Origin: RGIG6919 sp045531905
Lineage (GTDB): Bacteria; Bacillota; Clostridia; Lachnospirales; Lachnospiraceae
Direction of reading: 5' to 3'
DNA: 64,000 bases
Assembly: GCA_045531905.1 (NCBI GenBank)
Contig: JAZSEY010000017.1
Location: 19,656-83,655 of the forward strand
Both the position numbers and the translations under genes were made by a program. Shown one piece after another: positions 1 through 9,044 of this stretch; the first letter of the stretch is position 1; every line of letters begins with the position of its first letter. The notes beneath the pieces were generated by a model, which was not told the origin of the DNA, searched no databases, and saw only the letters and a program-made list of their open reading frames with translations.

Positions 1-1
1 C

Positions 2-868
2 TCAGCCGGTCGTATTCCTACAGATGCCGGATATCGACTCTATGTTGACCAGTTGATGGCGGAGAAGGATACAGAGTACGAAGAGATTCGAGAATCAAGG
101 AATGAACTACTCCAGAGAGTTGACCGCTTAGAAGAGATGCTAAAGCAGGTAGCGAAGGTATTGGCATCCAATACCAATTACGCAACCATGATTACCGCAC
201 CACAGTATAAGGATACTAAGGTAAAGTTCATTCAGCTTTCTCAGGTTGATGCAAATTCAATGTTGGCAGTGATTGTTGTGGATGGCAATGTCATTAAGAA
301 CAAGATGATACGTGTGGAACAGGAACTTGCCAATGATGAAGTGCTAAAACTGAACATACTGATTAATACATTTTTGCAAGGGGCATCATTGACAGATATC
401 AATGTTGAGATGATTGCCATGATGAAACAGCAGGCAGGTATCTATGCGAATGTGTTAGAAGGTATTTTCCAGGGTGTTGTTGAGGCGATACATGAAGCTG
501 AGGAATTGCAGATTTACACCAGTGGTGGTACGAATTTCTTGAAGTATCCGGAACTTGGTGACATTGAGAAGACCACGAAACTGCTGGAAGCATTTGAGGA
601 AAAAAAGGTGCTGACTGAACTGGCTGACGGTGCAATGAATAAAGAAGATGCTACTGGTATTCAGATTTACATCGGTGAAGAAGCACCGGTGAAAGATGAC
701 AACATGCAAGACTTAAGCGTGGTAACAGCGACATATCAGCTTCAGGAAGGTGCAAAGGGAACTATTGGTATTATTGGTCCAAAGCGTATGGATTATAAGA
801 AAGTGGTAAAGACCTTAAAGGACCTGACTGAAGAGTTAGATGATATATTTAATAAAAAGAAAGATTAG
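2..868 (+). CDS. hrcA: Heat-inducible transcription repressor HrcA (5' truncated by window edge)
   Basis: HrcA is the repressor of class I heat-shock genes; it binds the CIRCE operator and needs GroEL for activity. About 288 codons are present and the reading frame is open from base 2, so the N-terminal winged-helix region is mostly missing. The first visible residues, SAGRIPTDAGYRLYVDQL, are the conserved end of the HrcA DNA-binding region. The rest has the GAF-like core and the C-terminal GxIGxxGPxRMDY motif (here GIIGPKRMDY). It is followed 11 bases later by grpE, the usual hrcA-grpE-dnaK-dnaJ order. Its promoter and CIRCE element would lie upstream of the window. Identification is firm. 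Confidence 0.97.
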   Translation, partial: SAGRIPTDAGYRLYVDQLMAEKDTEYEEIRESRNELLQRVDRLEEMLKQVAKVLASNTNYATMITAPQYKDTKVKFIQLSQVDANSMLAVIVVDGNVIKNKMIRVEQELANDEVLKLNILINTFLQGASLTDINVEMIAMMKQQAGIYANVLEGIFQGVVEAIHEAEELQIYTSGGTNFLKYPELGDIEKTTKLLEAFEEKKVLTELADGAMNKEDATGIQIYIGEEAPVKDDNMQDLSVVTATYQLQEGAKGTIGIIGPKRMDYKKVVKTLKDLTEELDDIFNKKKD

Positions 869-879
869 AGGTGCAGAAC

Positions 880-1563
880 ATGGCAGAAAAGAATACACCT
901 GATACAGAAAAACAAACAAAAACTTCCAGAAGGTCCGGTAAGTCAGATAGTAGCAAAAAGACTACAAAGGCTGCAAAGGAAACAGTAGAAGTAAATGAAA
1001 CCTTGGAGCAGGCCGAAACCGTGTGTGAGGCTGCTGCTGAGGAAGTGAGTGCAGAGGCAGTAAAAGCGGCACCGAAGAAGGCCGGCAGACGCAGTGCAAA
1101 CGTAAAAGCCTTAGAAATGGAAATTGAAAAGCAGAAAGCATTGGCAGAAGAAGCACAAGACAGATATAAGAGATTGTTAGCAGAATTTGAGAATGCCAGA
1201 GCGAGAGAAGCAAAAGAAGCAACCAAGATGTATGACATTGGTGCAAAAGAAGTGTTAGAAGCGTTGCTTCCTGTAGTGGATAACTTTGAAAGAGCTTTAG
1301 ATTCCATTCCAGAAGAGGATAAGGAAAGAGGCTTTGAGCAGGGCGTTGATAAGATTTACCGTCAATTGATGACATCTTTAGAGACCATTGGTGTAAAACA
1401 GATGAATGCAGTTGGCGAACAATTTGATCCAAATCTTCATAATGCGGTAATGCATGTGGAAGATGAGAATTTAGGAGACAATGTAGTTGCTGAGGAGATG
1501 CAGAAGGGTTACTTATATAAAGAATCTGTTCTTCGTTACAGCATGGTAAAGGTAGCTAATTAA
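880..1563 (+). CDS. grpE: Nucleotide exchange factor GrpE
   Basis: GrpE drives ADP release from DnaK in the cytoplasmic chaperone cycle. The protein has about 227 residues: a charged, Lys/Glu/Ala-rich low-complexity N-terminus (to about residue 75), a long helix (about 80-130) that forms the dimer stalk, and the C-terminal beta domain with the family signature VGEQFDPNLHNAVMH. A GTG at 871 is in frame, but an AGAGGTG ribosome site sits just upstream of the ATG at 880, so that start is preferred. The extended N-terminus is longer than in E. coli GrpE. It lies between hrcA and dnaK and is presumably co-transcribed and under CIRCE control. Confidence 0.96.
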   Translation: MAEKNTPDTEKQTKTSRRSGKSDSSKKTTKAAKETVEVNETLEQAETVCEAAAEEVSAEAVKAAPKKAGRRSANVKALEMEIEKQKALAEEAQDRYKRLLAEFENARAREAKEATKMYDIGAKEVLEALLPVVDNFERALDSIPEEDKERGFEQGVDKIYRQLMTSLETIGVKQMNAVGEQFDPNLHNAVMHVEDENLGDNVVAEEMQKGYLYKESVLRYSMVKVAN

Positions 1564-1572
1564 TCAGTTAAC

Positions 1573-1588
1573 AAATGCAAGCGCATTT
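1573..1588 (+). promoter_or_regulatory. Small stem-loop between grpE and dnaK
   Basis: AAATGC (1573-1578) and GCATTT (1583-1588) form a 6-bp stem with a 4-base loop in the 71-base gap before dnaK. No T-run follows, so it is not a terminator. It may mark an mRNA processing site that lets dnaK outlast the upstream part of the transcript; that role is inference. Confidence 0.35.
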
Positions 1589-1634
1589 ATTATAAAGTAT
1601 TTAATAATTTGAAGTATATAGGAGGAAAAAGAAA

Positions 1635-3482
1635 ATGGGAAAGATTATTGGTATTGACTTAGGTACAACAAACTCATGTGTAGCCGTTATGGAAGGTGGT
1701 AAGCCAGTTGTTATCACAAACGCAGAGGGTGCAAGAACAACTCCATCAGTTGTAGCATTTACAAAATCTGGTGAAAGAGTAGTTGGTGAGCCTGCTAAGC
1801 GTCAGGCTGTAACAAACGCAGATAAGCCAATCGCTTCTATCAAGAGACATATGGGTTCTGATTACAAGGTAGAAATTGATGACAAGAAGTATACTCCACA
1901 GGAGATTTCTGCTATGACTTTACAGAAGTTAAAAGCAGATGCTGAGGCTTATCTTGGTGAGAAGGTTACAGAGGCAGTTATCACTGTTCCTGCTTACTTC
2001 TCAGATGCTCAGCGTCAGGCTACAAAGGATGCTGGTCGTATTGCGGGTCTTGATGTAAAGCGTATTATCAACGAGCCAACAGCTGCTGCACTTTCATATG
2101 GTCTTGACAATGAGAATGAGCAGAAGATTATGGTATATGACTTAGGTGGTGGTACATTTGATGTATCTATCATTGAGATTGGTGATGGCGTTATCGAAGT
2201 ATTAGCTACAGCAGGTGATAACCAGCTCGGTGGTGATGACTTTGATGATGTAATTACAAAGTATATGTTAGAGGACTTTAAGGCAAAAGAGGGTGTTGAC
2301 TTATCTGGTGATAAGATGGCAATGCAGAGATTAAAGGAAGCAGCAGAGAAGGCTAAGAAGGAATTATCTTCTTCTACAACAACCAATATCAACCTTCCTT
2401 TCATTACAGCAACAGCTGAGGGTCCAAAGCATTTTGATATGGATTTAACAAGAGCGAAGTTTGATGAATTAACATCTGAGCTTGTAGAGAGAACAGCTAA
2501 GCCTGTACAGTCTGCTCTTTCAGATGCAGGATTATCTGCTTCAGAACTTGATAAGGTATTATTGGTAGGTGGTTCTACACGTATCATCGCTGTTCAGGAT
2601 AAGGTTAAGCAGTTAACAGGTAAGGAGCCATTCAAGGGTATCAATCCTGATGAGTGTGTTGCTATCGGTGCTTCTATCCAGGGTGGTAAGCTTGCGGGTG
2701 ATGCAGGTGCTGGTGAAATCCTTCTTTTGGATGTTACTCCGCTTACACTTTCAATTGAGACAATGGGTGGTATTGCTACTCACTTAATCGAGCGTAACAC
2801 AACGATTCCTACAAAGAAGAGCCAGATCTTCTCTACAGCACAGGATAATCAGGATGCAGTAGATATCAATGTAGTACAGGGTGAGCGTCAGTTTGCTAAG
2901 GATAACAAGAGCTTAGGACGTTTCCGTTTAGATGGTATCGCTCCTGCAAGACGTGGTGTGCCACAGATTGAAGTTACATTCGATATTGATGCAAATGGTA
3001 TTGTTAACGTATCTGCTAAGGACCTTGGAACAGGAAGAGAACAGCATATCACAATTACAGCTGGTTCTAACATGTCAGATGATGATATCGAAAAGGCAGT
3101 AAGAGAAGCTGCTGAGTACGAAGCTCAGGATAAGAAGCGTAAAGAGGCTGTTGAGACAAGAAATGAAGCTGACTCAATGGTATTCCAGACAGAGAAGGCA
3201 TTACAGGAGGTTGGTGATAAGCTTCCTGCAGCTGACAAGACAAAGGTTGAGGCTGACTTAAAGGCATTAAAGGATATCTTAGAGAGCGTTGATGTTGAGA
3301 ATATGACAGATGCTCAGGTTGACCAGATTAAGGCTGGTAAAGAAACATTGATGAACAGTGCTCAGGAGTTATTCTCTAAACTTTATGAGCAGAATGGACC
3401 TGGTGCAAATGCTGGTACAGGTGCTGGTTCTCCAGACTTTTCAGAGGGTGACGTAGTTGACGGAGATTACACAGAACTGTAA
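1635..3482 (+). CDS. dnaK: Molecular chaperone DnaK (Hsp70)
   Basis: This ATP-dependent Hsp70 binds exposed hydrophobic segments and works with DnaJ and GrpE in the cytoplasm. The 615-aa length is normal for a Firmicute DnaK. Visible landmarks are the phosphate-1 motif IGIDLGTTNSCVAV at the N-terminus, VITVPAYFSDAQRQATKDA, the phosphate-2 motif YDLGGGTFDVSI, VLLVGGSTRI, the linker LLLDVTPLTLSIET, and a substrate domain followed by a helical lid. The C-terminus is rich in Gly and Ala and ends DGDYTEL, close to the usual EEVDxD-type tail. A perfect AGGAGG lies 10 bases before the ATG. Confidence 0.98.
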   Translation: MGKIIGIDLGTTNSCVAVMEGGKPVVITNAEGARTTPSVVAFTKSGERVVGEPAKRQAVTNADKPIASIKRHMGSDYKVEIDDKKYTPQEISAMTLQKLKADAEAYLGEKVTEAVITVPAYFSDAQRQATKDAGRIAGLDVKRIINEPTAAALSYGLDNENEQKIMVYDLGGGTFDVSIIEIGDGVIEVLATAGDNQLGGDDFDDVITKYMLEDFKAKEGVDLSGDKMAMQRLKEAAEKAKKELSSSTTTNINLPFITATAEGPKHFDMDLTRAKFDELTSELVERTAKPVQSALSDAGLSASELDKVLLVGGSTRIIAVQDKVKQLTGKEPFKGINPDECVAIGASIQGGKLAGDAGAGEILLLDVTPLTLSIETMGGIATHLIERNTTIPTKKSQIFSTAQDNQDAVDINVVQGERQFAKDNKSLGRFRLDGIAPARRGVPQIEVTFDIDANGIVNVSAKDLGTGREQHITITAGSNMSDDDIEKAVREAAEYEAQDKKRKEAVETRNEADSMVFQTEKALQEVGDKLPAADKTKVEADLKALKDILESVDVENMTDAQVDQIKAGKETLMNSAQELFSKLYEQNGPGANAGTGAGSPDFSEGDVVDGDYTEL

Positions 3483-3501
3483 GAACACTTCGGAAATGAC
3501 G

Positions 3502-3523
3502 GGGGACATTTCAAAATGTCCCC
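3502..3523 (+). promoter_or_regulatory. Perfect 9-bp hairpin between dnaK and dnaJ
   Basis: GGGGACATT (3502-3510) and AATGTCCCC (3515-3523) pair perfectly around a TCAA loop. The next bases are ATTTCCC rather than a run of T, so a classic rho-independent terminator is unlikely. Its place between dnaK and dnaJ suggests an mRNA stability or processing element that sets DnaK above DnaJ output. Confidence 0.6.
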
Positions 3524-3550
3524 ATTTCCCATACATGAAAGGTGAAGGAA

Positions 3551-4714
3551 ATGGCAGATAAGAGAGATTACTATGAAGTCTTAGGCGTTGATAAAAGCGT
3601 TACTGAGGCGGAATTAAAGAAAGCCTACAGAAAAGTAGCAAAGAAGTATCACCCTGATACCAATCCGGGGAATGCGGAAGCGGAAGCGAAGTTCAAAGAG
3701 GCAGCGGAAGCCTATGCAGTATTAAGTGACCCTCAAAAGAGAGCACAGTATGATCAATTTGGCCATGCTGCATTTGATCAGAATGGCGGCGGTGGCGGCT
3801 TCGGCGGTTTTGGTTTTGATATGGGCGATATGACAGATATCTTTGGTGATATCTTTGGTGATATGTTTGGCGGTGGATCATCTAGAAGACAGTCAAACGG
3901 TCCTACTAAGGGTGCGAATATCAAGACAACAGTCAGAGTGCATTTTGAAGAGGCTGTATTTGGTACAACAAAGGAATTGGAACTTCCATTAAAGGATGAG
4001 TGTGTGGTTTGTCATGCAACTGGTGCACAGCCGGGACATCAGCCAGAGACTTGTTCAAAGTGTGGCGGTAAAGGTCAGGTTGTATATACACAGCAGTCAT
4101 TATTTGGTGTTGTTCGTAATGTACAGGTATGTCCGGAATGTAGTGGTTCTGGTAAGGTGATTCGCTATAAGTGTAGCCAGTGTGCCGGTACAGGATATAT
4201 TAAGAGTAAGAAAAAGATTCAGGTACAGGTACCTGCCGGTATTGATAACGGACAGAGTATTCGTATTCGTGGAAAGGGTGAACCAGGAACCAATGGTGGC
4301 GAACGAGGTGATTTGCTCGTTACAGTATTGGTTGACAGACATCCTAACTTCCAGAGACAGGAATATGATTTGTTCTCAACTGAGCCAATTACATTTACAC
4401 AGGCAGCACTTGGTGGTACGATTACCATTAAGACTGTAGATGGTGAGATTGAGCAACAGATTCCAGCAGGAACACAGACAGATACGAAACTGAAATTAAA
4501 AGGCAAGGGTGTTCCAACTCTTCGTAACAAAAATGTTCGTGGTGATCATTATGTTACATTGGTAGTTCAGGTTCCTGATAATCTGACAGAAGAACAGAAG
4601 AGTATTCTAAGTGAGTATGACGAAGCGACAGGTTCTACTGCAAGACGTTCTACGGATTCAGCAGGTGGATTTAGCTTTGGCGATCACAAGAAGAAATTTG
4701 GAAAAAGAAAATAA
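3551..4714 (+). CDS. dnaJ: Chaperone protein DnaJ (Hsp40)
   Basis: DnaJ delivers substrates to DnaK and stimulates its ATPase. With the ATG at 3551 (ribosome site GGTGAAGG; an in-frame GTG lies at 3542) it has 387 residues. In order: the J domain with the catalytic HPD in KYHPDTN, a Gly/Phe-rich linker, four zinc-binding CxxCxxxG repeats (CVVCHATG, CSKCGGKG, CPECSGSG, CSQCAGTG), and the beta-barrel substrate domains. The first zinc repeat has Ala where Gly is usual. Last gene of the hrcA operon, closed by the terminator at 4721. Confidence 0.97.
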   Translation: MADKRDYYEVLGVDKSVTEAELKKAYRKVAKKYHPDTNPGNAEAEAKFKEAAEAYAVLSDPQKRAQYDQFGHAAFDQNGGGGGFGGFGFDMGDMTDIFGDIFGDMFGGGSSRRQSNGPTKGANIKTTVRVHFEEAVFGTTKELELPLKDECVVCHATGAQPGHQPETCSKCGGKGQVVYTQQSLFGVVRNVQVCPECSGSGKVIRYKCSQCAGTGYIKSKKKIQVQVPAGIDNGQSIRIRGKGEPGTNGGERGDLLVTVLVDRHPNFQRQEYDLFSTEPITFTQAALGGTITIKTVDGEIEQQIPAGTQTDTKLKLKGKGVPTLRNKNVRGDHYVTLVVQVPDNLTEEQKSILSEYDEATGSTARRSTDSAGGFSFGDHKKKFGKRK

Positions 4715-4720
4715 ATTCTT

Positions 4721-4762
4721 AAAAAGCGTCTTGGTTTCCTGAGGAAACGGAGACGCTTTTTT
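4721..4762 (+). terminator. Rho-independent terminator after dnaJ
   Basis: AAAAAGCGTCT (4721-4731) pairs with AGACGCTTTTT (4751-4761), with an inner GTTTCC/GGAAAC stem, and ends in a T-run. It sits 7 bases after the dnaJ stop and closes the heat-shock operon. Confidence 0.9.
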
Positions 4763-4806
4763 GTGATGGCGATGAGGCGAGCACCATCGTGTTTGCAAGT
4801 AGAAGT

Positions 4807-4834
4807 TTGCAAACAAAATGATTTGTGATAAAAT
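4807..4834 (+). promoter_or_regulatory. Candidate sigma-A promoter for prmA-rsmE
   Basis: TTGCAA (4807-4812) and TAAAAT (4829-4834) are separated by 16 bases and lie about 40 bases before the prmA start, just after the dnaJ terminator. Match and placement are reasonable. A GTTTGCAA-type repeat nearby (about 4789 and 4806) adds local symmetry of unknown meaning. Confidence 0.5.
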
Positions 4835-4875
4835 AGGTCTGTTCATTACTAAGAAAGTTTGGGAAAGGAAATAAC

Positions 4876-5874
4876 ATGATTTATACAAAGATTACAATAG
4901 ATACAACTGTAGAAGCGATAGACATGATTAGTTATACGCTCGGTGAATTGGGTGTAGAAGGTATCGAGGTAGATGACAAGATTCCGCTGACAGAAGAAGA
5001 AAAAGAGGCAATGTTTATTGATATTATGCCGGAGCAAACTGCAGAGTATGATGGTTTTGCTAAGATTTCATGTTATATACCTATGGGGGATGATGGCAGT
5101 ATTGTTTCAGAGGATGAAAGTATGGAAATACACAATATCCCAGAATTGATTGCTAACATACAGGCGGAATTGGAAAAGATTTCTGAGTTTATGGATGTTG
5201 GTCCAAAGACGATTACGGTTGATCAGTCAGATGATGCAGATTGGCTGCACAAGTGGAAAGAGTTCTTTAAACCATTTAAACTGGAAGAAAATATTATTAT
5301 CAAGCCATCTTGGGAAGACCTTGAGGATGTGAGACCAGAGGATATTGTCATTGAAATAGACCCAGGTATTGCATTTGGAACAGGTTCTCATAACACTACA
5401 AAACTTTGTATCACACAGCTTAAAAAGCATGTAACTCCGGAAACAACGGTGCTGGATTTAGGTTGTGGAAGTGGTATTTTATCAATGCTTGCAGTGAAAT
5501 TAGGGGCAAAGTCTGCCTTGGGAATTGATATCGATTCTATAGCCGTAGATGTGAGTAAAGAAAACAGAGAAATGAATCACTTGACTGAGGAACAGTTTGA
5601 GGTACGTCAGGGTGATGTGATAGGGGATGCGGGTTTTGCGTCATCTATCACAGAAAAATATGATATTGTAGTGGCTAATATTTTGGCAGATGTTATCATT
5701 CCGCTTTCGGGCGTTGCAGGCCAGTTTATGAAAGAGGATGGTGTGTTTGTTACATCGGGTATTATTGATGCAAAAGAGGATGCTGTTCGTGAGGCGTTGG
5801 TATCCAATGGATTTCAGATTGTAGAGACCACATACATGGGAGATTGGGTTTCCTTCACAGCGAAGAAAGGATAA
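4876..5874 (+). CDS. prmA: Ribosomal protein L11 methyltransferase PrmA
   Basis: PrmA trimethylates lysines of ribosomal protein L11 using S-adenosylmethionine. The 332-aa protein has an N-terminal substrate-recognition domain (about 1-130) and a class I methyltransferase domain with the SAM motif VLDLGCGSGILSMLAVKLGA near residue 192, preceded by PGIAFGTGSHNTT, a PrmA hallmark. The ATG at 4876 follows GGGAAAGGAA. PrmA next to dnaJ and rsmE is a common Firmicute arrangement, which supports the assignment. Confidence 0.95.
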   Translation: MIYTKITIDTTVEAIDMISYTLGELGVEGIEVDDKIPLTEEEKEAMFIDIMPEQTAEYDGFAKISCYIPMGDDGSIVSEDESMEIHNIPELIANIQAELEKISEFMDVGPKTITVDQSDDADWLHKWKEFFKPFKLEENIIIKPSWEDLEDVRPEDIVIEIDPGIAFGTGSHNTTKLCITQLKKHVTPETTVLDLGCGSGILSMLAVKLGAKSALGIDIDSIAVDVSKENREMNHLTEEQFEVRQGDVIGDAGFASSITEKYDIVVANILADVIIPLSGVAGQFMKEDGVFVTSGIIDAKEDAVREALVSNGFQIVETTYMGDWVSFTAKKG

Positions 5875-5878
5875 TTAG

Positions 5879-6619
5879 ATGTATCGTTTTTTTGTAGATA
5901 AAGCGGATTGTCTCAGTGATGAAATTATCATTACAGGGCAGGATGTAAATCATATTAAAAATGTATTACGACTGAAAGTCGGTGAAGAAATATCAGTTAG
6001 TGATGGTGCTGATAAAGAGTACATTTGCTCGATTCGGGAGTTGACGGAGGATAAGGTTTTCGCTAAGATAGAGGATGTGCTTGGAAGCAATCGAGAACTT
6101 CCTGTGGAAATCTACTTGTTTCAAGGATTCCCGAAGGGCGATAAATTAGAGACAATCATCCAAAAAACTGTAGAGTTAGGTGTGGCTAAAATTGTGCCGG
6201 TGATGACGAAAAGAAGTATTGTAAAGTTGGACGATAAAAAAGCCGCAAAAAAAGTGGAACGATATAATGCCATTTCGCTGGCAGCGGCAAAGCAATCAAA
6301 GCGTAGCGTAATACCGGAAGTATTGCCGGTTATGAGTTTTAAGGAAGCGTTGAAATTGGCGGAAACGTTGGATATGAACATCATTCCTTATGAAAAAGCA
6401 GAAGGAATTGCAGCGTCAAAAGCAGTTATAAAAGAAATTGCTTCCCAAAAGTCTTTGGGTATTTTTATTGGTCCGGAAGGTGGATTTGATCAGGCAGAGG
6501 TGGATGATGTGTTGGCAATAGGTGGAAAGAGTATTACCCTCGGTCATCGCATTTTGCGCACGGAGACAGCGGGAATGACTGTGTTGTCTATTATCATGTT
6601 TGAGTTAGAGCAAGATTAG
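5879..6619 (+). CDS. rsmE: 16S rRNA (uracil-1498-N3)-methyltransferase RsmE
   Basis: RsmE methylates U1498 of 16S rRNA in assembled small subunits. At 246 aa it has normal length, with an N-terminal PUA-like region (about 1-75) and a C-terminal SPOUT fold with the trefoil-knot motifs FIGPEGGFDQAEVD and LGHRILRTETA. The start lies 4 bases after the prmA stop, so the two genes are very likely co-transcribed. Confidence 0.95.
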   Translation: MYRFFVDKADCLSDEIIITGQDVNHIKNVLRLKVGEEISVSDGADKEYICSIRELTEDKVFAKIEDVLGSNRELPVEIYLFQGFPKGDKLETIIQKTVELGVAKIVPVMTKRSIVKLDDKKAAKKVERYNAISLAAAKQSKRSVIPEVLPVMSFKEALKLAETLDMNIIPYEKAEGIAASKAVIKEIASQKSLGIFIGPEGGFDQAEVDDVLAIGGKSITLGHRILRTETAGMTVLSIIMFELEQD

Positions 6620-6651
6620 TTTGTACGATATTAGAAGAAAGAAGTAATTGA

Positions 6652-7794
6652 ATGGAAGCATATTTTGATAATGCGGCTACAACCTATGTGTTACCAGAAG
6701 TTGTAGCGTTAATGACAAAGATAATGGAAGAAGATTATGGCAATCCGTCGTCCAAACATAGAAAAGGTATGGTTGCTGAGCAGTATGTAAAAACGGCTGC
6801 AGAACAGATTGCATCTTGTTTGAAAGTGGAGCCGAAAAACATTGTATTTACTTCCGGTGGTACAGAGTCCAATAATATGGCACTGATTGGTGCCGCCATG
6901 GCGAATAAGCGTGCAGGTATGCACATTATTTCTTCGCCGATTGAACATGCATCTGTATATAATCCGCTGTTGTACTTGGAAAAACAGGGATTTGAACTTA
7001 CCATACTTGATGTAGATGAGAATGGTTTGGTAACAATGGATTCTCTAAAATCGGCTATGAGAGAGGATACTATTTTGGTTTCTATCATGGCGGTAAATAA
7101 TGAAATTGGTGCGGTGGAGCCTATTGAAGAATATGCAAAAATCATTCACAGCGTGAATCCAAAAGCAGTTTTTCATGTGGATGGTATACAGGCATTTGGT
7201 AAATACAATATTTATCCAAAACGCATGGGAATTGATTTGTATTCTATAAGTGGACATAAACTACATGCGTCAAAGGGTGTAGGTGCATTATATATGAACC
7301 CATCTATCAAGATACATCCGATGATGTTAGGTGGAGGACAACAAAAAGATATGCGTTCTGGAACCGAAAATGTACCGGGAATCGCAGGTCTTGGACTTGC
7401 GGCGAAAATAGCCTATGATAATTTGAATGGACGCATGGAACATTTGCGTGAACTAAAACAACATATGATTGCTGGTGCTACGGCTTTGGAAGGAGTTACA
7501 GATAATTCCGGTGAAGCACCTCATATTGTCAGTTTGAGCTTCAGAGGAGTTAAAAGTGAAGTGTTGTTGCACGCATTGGAAGATAAAGGAATTTATGTGT
7601 CATCCGGTTCTGCATGTTCTTCCAATCATCCAAGTATCAGCGGAGTGTTGTCAGCAATTGGTTTAGAGCAGGAACTTTTAGATTCTACTTTAAGATTTAG
7701 TTTTGCAGAGCGCAACACCATAGAAGAAGTGGATTATACAGTGCAGACATTAGGGCAATTGTTGCCGGTTTTAAGAAGATTTGTTAGAAAATAA
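6652..7794 (+). CDS. Cysteine desulfurase (NifS/IscS-like), partner of ThiI
   Basis: This PLP enzyme removes sulfur from cysteine, holds it as a persulfide and passes it on. It has 380 residues. Visible motifs are FDNAATT near the N-terminus, TSGGTESNN, HVDGIQAFGK, the PLP lysine in SGHKLHASKG (K203) and the persulfide cysteine in SSGSACSSNHPS (C322). Because thiI follows 19 bases downstream, the likely job is to feed sulfur for tRNA 4-thiouridine, as NifZ does in Bacillus, rather than general Fe-S assembly. The ribosome site is weak (AGAAGAAAGAAG). Confidence 0.92.
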   Translation: MEAYFDNAATTYVLPEVVALMTKIMEEDYGNPSSKHRKGMVAEQYVKTAAEQIASCLKVEPKNIVFTSGGTESNNMALIGAAMANKRAGMHIISSPIEHASVYNPLLYLEKQGFELTILDVDENGLVTMDSLKSAMREDTILVSIMAVNNEIGAVEPIEEYAKIIHSVNPKAVFHVDGIQAFGKYNIYPKRMGIDLYSISGHKLHASKGVGALYMNPSIKIHPMMLGGGQQKDMRSGTENVPGIAGLGLAAKIAYDNLNGRMEHLRELKQHMIAGATALEGVTDNSGEAPHIVSLSFRGVKSEVLLHALEDKGIYVSSGSACSSNHPSISGVLSAIGLEQELLDSTLRFSFAERNTIEEVDYTVQTLGQLLPVLRRFVRK

Positions 7795-7813
7795 TTAGAA
7801 AGTGGGAAATGAG

Positions 7814-8995
7814 ATGGAATATCGTGCATTTATCATAAAGTACGCAGAGATTGGAACAAAAGGAAAAAATCGATATGTCTTTGAGGATATTCTCTGTAAA
7901 AACATTAGAAATAGAATCAAACGTTTTGGTGAATTCTCGGTGATTAGAGAATATGGTCGCATTTACGTTATGGCAGAAGGTGAGTATGATTACGAAGACA
8001 CTGTAGCGGCATTGCAGACTGTATTTGGTATTGTTGGTATCTGTCCTGTTGTAATTGTGGAAGATACTTCCTTTGAGAATTTGAAGAAGTCAGTGTTAGA
8101 ATATATGGACGTATGTTATCCAAATAAGAAACAGACTTTTAAGGTACATGCAAGAAGAGCGGATAAGCACTATCCTATGGAATCCATGCAGATTAATGCA
8201 GAACTGGGACATCATATATTAGAGACTTATCCGGAATTTTCTGTAGATGTACACAATCCTGATATATTGTTACAGGTAGAGATTCGTAATACGATTTATT
8301 TATACTCTGTTGTAATTCCTGGACCTGGTGGACTTCCAATTGGAACAAATGGAAAAGCAATGCTTTGTCTGTCCGGCGGAATTGATAGTCCTGTAGCAGG
8401 CTATATGATTTCAAAACGAGGTGTAGCTTTGGAAGCGACTTATTTCCATGCACCTCCATATACCAGTGATAGAGCAAAACAGAAGGTTGTGGATTTAGCG
8501 AAAAAAGTATCAAAGTATACAGGTCCAATCAAATTGCATGTTGTAAACTTTACTGACATTCAGCTGGCTATTTATGAGAAATGTCCTCATGAGGAACTTA
8601 CGATTATCATGCGTAGATATATGATGAGAATTGCTGAGGAATTGGCAAAAAAGGATGATTGTCTTGCATTGATTACAGGTGAGAGTATTGGCCAGGTGGC
8701 TTCTCAGACTATGCATAGTTTGTTAGTTACAAATGAAGTGTGTGAGTTGCCTGTGTTTAGACCATGTATTGGTATGGATAAACAGGAGATAGTGGATATC
8801 TCTGAAAAAATTGATACCTATGAGACTTCGATTCAGCCATTTGAAGACTGTTGTACCATTTTTGTGGCAAAGCATCCGGTGACTAAGCCGAAGTTAGAGA
8901 CTATCAAGAAGTCAGAGGAAAACCTCGCTGATGTCATTGATGAACTTTACAAACAGGCGATGGAGTCAGTAGAAGTGATTCATGTGAGACCATAA
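7814..8995 (+). CDS. thiI: tRNA 4-thiouridine synthase ThiI
   Basis: ThiI adenylates U8 of tRNA and places sulfur there to form s4U; some versions also serve thiamine synthesis. The protein has 393 residues: a ferredoxin-like and THUMP region (about 1-165), then a PP-loop ATPase with SGGIDSPVAGYM near residue 187. There is no C-terminal rhodanese domain, the usual Firmicute form, so persulfide must come directly from the adjacent desulfurase. A GTG at 7802 is in frame; the ATG at 7814 gives the normal N-terminus MEYRAFIIKYAE. Confidence 0.95.
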   Translation: MEYRAFIIKYAEIGTKGKNRYVFEDILCKNIRNRIKRFGEFSVIREYGRIYVMAEGEYDYEDTVAALQTVFGIVGICPVVIVEDTSFENLKKSVLEYMDVCYPNKKQTFKVHARRADKHYPMESMQINAELGHHILETYPEFSVDVHNPDILLQVEIRNTIYLYSVVIPGPGGLPIGTNGKAMLCLSGGIDSPVAGYMISKRGVALEATYFHAPPYTSDRAKQKVVDLAKKVSKYTGPIKLHVVNFTDIQLAIYEKCPHEELTIIMRRYMMRIAEELAKKDDCLALITGESIGQVASQTMHSLLVTNEVCELPVFRPCIGMDKQEIVDISEKIDTYETSIQPFEDCCTIFVAKHPVTKPKLETIKKSEENLADVIDELYKQAMESVEVIHVRP

Positions 8996-9004
8996 ATAAG
9001 CAAT

Positions 9005-9032
9005 AAAAAAGAGTCGCAAGCGACTCTTTTTT
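9005..9032. terminator. Bidirectional terminator between thiI and the HPr-like gene
   Basis: GAGTCG (9011-9016) and CGACTC (9021-9026) form a stem around CAAG, flanked by A-run and T-run so that it works on both strands. It separates the convergent thiI and minus-strand HPr-like genes. Confidence 0.9.
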
Positions 9033-9044
9033 ATAATATCAATC

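Noticed and set aside
399..635. Minus-strand frame over hrcA
   Set aside because: Shadow of the real gene; low-complexity translation, no ribosome site, no family match. The same applies to the many other antisense frames over dnaK, dnaJ, dxs and the spoIIIA genes.
4784..4815. GTTTGCAA repeat near prmA as an operator
   Set aside because: Only two short copies, one overlapping the candidate -35; too little to claim a binding site.
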